Part shown: positions 6,821 to 9,423 of the stretch, piece after piece
Position numbering within the stretch: position 1 is the stretch's first letter
Layout: every line of letters starts with the position of its first letter
Assembly (NCBI GenBank): GCA_038523655.1
Contig: JBCBJG010000110.1
Span: 1-9,423, forward strand
Origin: CALHAX01 sp038523655
GTDB taxonomy: Bacteria > Pseudomonadota > Alphaproteobacteria > Rhizobiales > CALHAX01
Length of the DNA stretch: 9,423 nucleotides
Direction of reading: 5' to 3'
The notes under the pieces: model-generated
The model's database searches: none
Told to the model about the DNA's origin: nothing
Seen by the model: only the letters and a program-made list of their open reading frames with translations
Position numbers and translations under genes: made by a program

Positions 6821-6838
6821 CCACGTATGATCCACGTA
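6821..6838 (+). promoter_or_regulatory. Candidate –10 element of yceI within a CCACGTA direct repeat
   Basis: TATGAT (6826–6831) differs from TATAAT at one base and would place the start of transcription about 55 bases before the yceI ATG. It is flanked and overlapped by two CCACGTA copies (6821–6827 and 6832–6838) with an 11-base period, one helical turn. A third CACGT occurs in CACGTG at 6785–6790. I find no good –35 hexamer at 16–18 bases, as expected of an activator-dependent promoter but also of a chance match. Confidence 0.35.
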
Positions 6839-6893
6839 CGAAGAAGGCAGGACGCCGAACGTACCCCACCCCCCACTCTCGGGAGACTAGTCG

Positions 6894-7592
6894 ATGCTGA
6901 AAAAAACATTCTTTGCTGCGTCTGCCGCAGCGGCCATCCTCGCGCTCGCGCCGCTTACGCACGGCCATGACGAGCACAACAGCACATCGGTTGCGCACGC
7001 CAACCCCGGGTCGCAACTCGGTGAGGTAACGCCGGGCGCCTACACGCTCGACAAGACGCATGCGCACCTGACGATTTACGTCGGTCACCTCGGCGGTATT
7101 TCGGACTACCGGATCAACTTCACCGACTTCGACGCCACGCTCGACTTTCAGCCGGAAAACCTGACGGCCTCGACACTTTCGATGAGCGTCAACCCGCTCA
7201 GCGTCGCGACTAACTATCCGGGTGACTACAAAAAAGGTCATGCAAACTCGGGCTTTGAGTCATGGGATGAAGACATCGCGCGGAACGCGACGTGGCTGAA
7301 CGCCGACAAGTTCCCGAAAATGTCATTCACGACGACCAACGTCGAAAAAACCGGCGACAATACCGGCAAGGTGACCGGCGATCTGGAACTGCTCGGCGTG
7401 AAGAAGCCGATCACTTTCGATGTGACCTTCAACGGCGTGGCCAACCCGCCGTGGTATGGTGACCGCGACGTCATCGGTTTCAACGCCGAGACGACGATCA
7501 AACGGTCAGAGTTCAGCATGGATCACCTCATTCCGAACGTGACGGATGACGTGAAGATCACCTTCTCAGGCGAGTTCCTGAAGGACCAATAG
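6894..7592 (+). CDS. Secreted YceI-family protein
   Basis: A 232-residue YceI-family protein. The family has an eight-stranded lipocalin-like barrel that binds isoprenoid lipids such as ubiquinone-type polyprenyl chains. Residues 1 to about 24 form a Sec signal peptide (MLKK, then a hydrophobic Ala/Leu core), so it should be periplasmic. The barrel begins near residue 47 (PGAYTLDKTHAHLTIYVGHLGG). Typical segments follow: STLSMSVNPLSVATN, the GFESWDEDIARNATWLNADKFPKMSF stretch, VTGDLELLGVKKPITFDVTF, and a final SMDHLIPNVTDDVKITFSGEF. Just after the signal peptide there is a His-rich segment, HGHDEH (23–28). The ATG at 6894 is preceded by GGGAGA with 7 bases between. It is followed after 123 bases by the b561–YceI fusion, which suggests a shared transcript. 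AT-richer Lys codons such as AAA are more frequent than in its neighbours. Confidence 0.92.
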   Translation: MLKKTFFAASAAAAILALAPLTHGHDEHNSTSVAHANPGSQLGEVTPGAYTLDKTHAHLTIYVGHLGGISDYRINFTDFDATLDFQPENLTASTLSMSVNPLSVATNYPGDYKKGHANSGFESWDEDIARNATWLNADKFPKMSFTTTNVEKTGDNTGKVTGDLELLGVKKPITFDVTFNGVANPPWYGDRDVIGFNAETTIKRSEFSMDHLIPNVTDDVKITFSGEFLKDQ

Positions 7593-7604
7593 GCCATACG
7601 TGAC

Positions 7605-7650
7605 TGCCGGATGCGGGGAGGCAAATGATCTCCGCATTCGCCTGTCGGCA
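7605..7650 (+). other. Two-stage hairpin between yceI and the b561–YceI gene
   Basis: ATGCGGGGA (7611–7619) pairs with TCTCCGCAT (7629–7637) as nine pairs, one of them G·U, around a nine-base loop. An outer TGCCG (7605–7609) pairs with CGGCA (7646–7650), leaving an asymmetric internal loop. It begins 13 bases after the yceI stop. No T-run follows, so it is more like an mRNA-stabilising or processing hairpin, or a weak attenuator, than an intrinsic terminator. Confidence 0.4.
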
Positions 7651-7702
7651 ATCGCGTCCACGTGCAGGCTCAATCTATCATTTCCCTCCCTTTCCCCCCG
7701 TC

Positions 7703-7707
7703 GGAGG
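7703..7707 (+). promoter_or_regulatory. Ribosome-binding site of the b561–YceI gene
   Basis: GGAGG stands eight bases before the ATG at 7716. It decides that start over the in-frame GTG at 7662, which has no such site and would add 18 non-conserved residues, and over the ATG at 7722, which is 14 bases away. Confidence 0.7.
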
Positions 7708-7715
7708 TTGAACCC

Positions 7716-9008
7716 ATGGCGATGACCGAACAGTATCGATCTGTTCGCTACACCGGCGTTGCGATCGCTCTTCATTGGACGATGGCCGCGCTCCTGATCG
7801 GCATGGTGGTTCTCGGGAACATCATGTTCGATGAGAACGGTCGGGAGATTTTCTGGCTTTACCAGCTGCATAAATCGATCGGCATCACGATCCTGATCCT
7901 GACCATCGCGCGGATTGTCTGGCGGCTGATGAACCAACCGCCGGCACATTGCGCGGAGCTTGTCGGTTGGGAACGGACCGCGAGCCACGCGACGCATATG
8001 GCGTTCTACGGACTGATGCTCGCGATCCCGCTGAGTGGCTGGCTGCTGGTGTCGACGGCCAAGATTGCCGTCCCGACACTACTGTACGATGCAATCCGCT
8101 GGCCCCACCTCCCTGGGCTCACCGCACTCGACCCCGCGGTAAAGCAGACGATTTATGGCTGGGCCGCTACGGCGCACGAGGCGATGTCCTGGCTGCTCGC
8201 CGGGCTGATCGTGCTCCATGTCGCCGGTGCGCTGAAGCACATCATCGTTGACCGGGTTCCAATCCTCGCGCGGATGACGCCCGGTGGCGTGCCGGCGACG
8301 CGCCCGTCGTTCGTCAGCTATGCTGCGGCGTCCGGCCTTGCTCTGGCGGTTTTCGCCGGCGTGGTGGGCGCCGATGTGATCGGCGCGCGCACCGTCGATG
8401 GTGCGGGTGATCGCGTGGCCGTGGCGGAGACTAATGTTGGCGATGTTCCGCAAGTCGTCGGCATCGACGGCTGGACGGTCGATGCCGATGCGTCGAAGAT
8501 CGGGTTTTCGGGCACGCTCAACGGCCAGGCGTTCGACGGCACGTTCCCGGCCTGGAATGCGACGATTGCGTTTGGGCCTGACCGGTTGGCCGACGCGCGC
8601 GCGGAAATCGCGGTCGACGTGCGGACCATCAGCGCAAGCACCAAACTTTACGCGGATACGCTGGCGGGCAGTGAGTGGTTCGACAGCGCGAAGCAGCCGA
8701 CGGTGAAGGTCGTCGTCAAGAACATGCGGGCAAACGATGCGGAGGCGGACGCGACCCCGGATGGGCCGGCATACCTCGCTGACGCGATCATCACGATCAA
8801 GGACAAGACGGTGACGCGGCCATTGGCATTCGATGTCACGATCGACGGGGAACGGGCCACGATGCGCGGGCGCACCACGCTCAGTCGCAAGGCTTTGAAC
8901 CTCGGCCTGAAGAGCGATGCGAACGCGACCTGGATCAGCGATGAAATCATGGTTGAGGTCGACGTCGAAGCGACGCGCAAAGGTGACGCTGTGGGCGGAC
9001 CGGCGTAG
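7716..9008 (+). CDS. Cytochrome b561–YceI fusion protein
   Basis: A 430-residue two-domain inner-membrane protein. Residues 1–185 are a bacterial cytochrome b561 with four helices (about 14–35, 49–71, 94–115, 155–178). His20, His52, His154 and His168 have the spacing of the four haem ligands of E. coli CybB (as I recall His13, 45, 137, 151), which oxidises superoxide and passes electrons to ubiquinone. A fifth helix (about 202–223) re-crosses the membrane, so that a C-terminal YceI domain (about 250–422: GWTVDADASKIGFSGTLNG, SASTKLYADTLAGSEWFDSA, NLGLKSDANATWISDEIMVEVDV) would sit in the periplasm, where YceI proteins normally act. YceI domains bind isoprenoid lipids, so a quinone relay to or from the haem domain is plausible but inferred. 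Such fusions are known in proteobacteria. It follows the secreted yceI and is probably under the divergent LysR regulator. Confidence 0.93.
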   Translation: MAMTEQYRSVRYTGVAIALHWTMAALLIGMVVLGNIMFDENGREIFWLYQLHKSIGITILILTIARIVWRLMNQPPAHCAELVGWERTASHATHMAFYGLMLAIPLSGWLLVSTAKIAVPTLLYDAIRWPHLPGLTALDPAVKQTIYGWAATAHEAMSWLLAGLIVLHVAGALKHIIVDRVPILARMTPGGVPATRPSFVSYAAASGLALAVFAGVVGADVIGARTVDGAGDRVAVAETNVGDVPQVVGIDGWTVDADASKIGFSGTLNGQAFDGTFPAWNATIAFGPDRLADARAEIAVDVRTISASTKLYADTLAGSEWFDSAKQPTVKVVVKNMRANDAEADATPDGPAYLADAIITIKDKTVTRPLAFDVTIDGERATMRGRTTLSRKALNLGLKSDANATWISDEIMVEVDVEATRKGDAVGGPA

Positions 9009-9070
9009 GCTGCGGTCAGAGCTCGCTGCCGACCTTGCGGGCGACAACGACCCGAGGCGTGGATACCCCG

Positions 9071-9319
9071 ATGGATCTGACGAAGCATGTCGAGCTCAAG
9101 GCGCTCACTGATCGGCTCGATACCCGACGCGGTGAGTTAAGCGCCGCTGAAGCCACGCTGCTCAATGATATCTCACGTCGGCTCGCCGTGCCGGGAGAGA
9201 CGACGTTCGACGACAAGACCTGCCTCGAGGTCATGCTGCGGAATATTGAAATCCGAAAACAGATGGCGGTGGGGCCGGATGTTGCCGAACGGTCGCGCGA
9301 GTTGCCGCGCAAAGACTGA
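9071..9319 (+). CDS. Small hypothetical protein, unrecognised
   Basis: An 82-residue, highly charged, soluble protein that I do not recognise. It has no signal peptide or membrane helix. Most of it should be alpha-helical: residues 4–39 (KHVELKALTDRLDTRRGELS…LLNDISRRLA) could form a short helical pair, and 48–64 a further helix. One cysteine (Cys51) is present. The ATG at 9071 was chosen over an in-frame TTG at 9035; the nearest purine-rich stretch (GAGG at 9054–9057) is rather far, so the start is uncertain. It begins 62 bases after the b561–YceI gene on the same strand and could share its transcript. No function is proposed. Confidence 0.6.
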   Translation: MDLTKHVELKALTDRLDTRRGELSAAEATLLNDISRRLAVPGETTFDDKTCLEVMLRNIEIRKQMAVGPDVAERSRELPRKD

Positions 9320-9357
9320 GTAGCTCCGGCGGTTTGCTGCAGACAACGGAAGACGCG

Positions 9358-9423
9358 ATGCGAGTCGCCCGCGCGGGCAATGCATTTGTGGGCCGCGGCG
9401 CCGGGTTGCATTACCGGCTGTGC
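9358..9423 (+). CDS. Possible start of a further gene, cut by the window end
   Basis: An ATG at 9358 is preceded by GGAAG (9348–9352) at good spacing and opens a frame of 22 codons (MRVARAGNAFVGRGAGLHYR…) that is still open at the window end. Nothing in these residues is recognisable. The GC palindrome GCCCGCGCGGGC (9367–9378) lies inside it. It may equally be non-coding sequence. Confidence 0.3.
   Translation, partial: MRVARAGNAFVGRGAGLHYRLC

Larger units (their letters stand above)
6541..6893. other. Divergent lysR / yceI control region, no gene
   Basis: These 353 bases carry no credible gene; the one open frame (6644–6970, plus) is Arg-rich, without recognisable sequence, and overlaps the yceI start. 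The region holds, from left to right, the lysR ribosome-binding site, a cluster of TGCCC/GGGCA elements (6551–6612), a featureless GC-rich part (about 6615–6755) with a short repeated GGCACCGC, an AT-richer island with a 13-base palindrome (6767–6779), a TATGAT hexamer (6826–6831) between two CCACGTA copies, and the yceI ribosome-binding site GGGAGA (6881–6886). Confidence 0.7.

Noticed and set aside
6644..6970. Open plus-strand frame in the lysR–yceI spacer
   Set aside because: The product is Arg-rich without resemblance to any family, has no ribosome-binding site, and overlaps the signal-peptide region of yceI in another frame.
7662..7715. GTG start 54 bases upstream for the b561–YceI gene
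   Set aside because: The ATG at 7716 has a GGAGG at ideal spacing and gives a normal cytochrome b561 N-terminus; the extra residues are not b561-like.
9367..9378. Perfect palindrome GCCCGCGCGGGC as an intrinsic terminator
   Set aside because: No T-run follows and it falls inside a possible new reading frame; short GC palindromes are frequent in DNA of this composition.
1..9423. Mobile element, CRISPR array, tRNA or a defence system
   Set aside because: I found no transposase, integrase, terminal inverted repeats, regularly spaced repeats or tRNA-like cloverleaf anywhere in the window, and no gene resembling a known defence component.

Overview
The window is GC-rich and fully bacterial. The order mfd–sdhE on one strand, divergent from recG, is common in Alphaproteobacteria, and the RecG, Mfd and SdhE sequences fit that class. 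I cannot place the family or genus from this sequence. I see no tRNA, rRNA, insertion sequence, CRISPR array, origin or phage gene. The region looks like chromosome with an accessory stretch on the right.

Left part (1–4303). The minus strand carries sdhE (943→623, SDH flavinylation factor), followed through a 4-base GTGA overlap by mfd (626→1). Only the first 208 codons of mfd are in the window. Divergent from them on the plus strand is recG, which has an unusual Ala/Pro/acidic N-terminal extension and an uncertain start. Two small membrane-protein genes follow at once: a MAPEG-family protein (3522–3932) and, through an ATGA overlap, an unrecognised two-helix protein with four cysteines in its tail (3929–4303).

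Middle part (4347–6540, all minus strand). A LysR-type regulator (6540→5551), a class I glutamine amidotransferase-like protein (5510→4770) and a YjbQ/UPF0047 protein (4766→4347) are closely spaced (40-base and 3-base gaps) and may form one transcription unit. It meets the recG-side genes head on near 4303–4347, where there is a weak hairpin.

Right part (6541–9423, plus strand). A 353-base divergent control region separates lysR from a secreted YceI protein (6894–7592) and a cytochrome b561–YceI fusion (7716–9008). The control region holds a 13-base palindrome, a TATGAT –10-like hexamer flanked by an 11-base-spaced direct repeat, and a cluster of TGCCC/GGGCA elements next to the lysR start. 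The likely picture, by inference, is a LysR-controlled periplasmic/inner-membrane redox module: a haem-bearing quinone-linked b561 domain, a tethered lipid-binding YceI domain, and a second soluble YceI. A small unrecognised gene (9071–9319) and perhaps the start of another (9358→) close the window.
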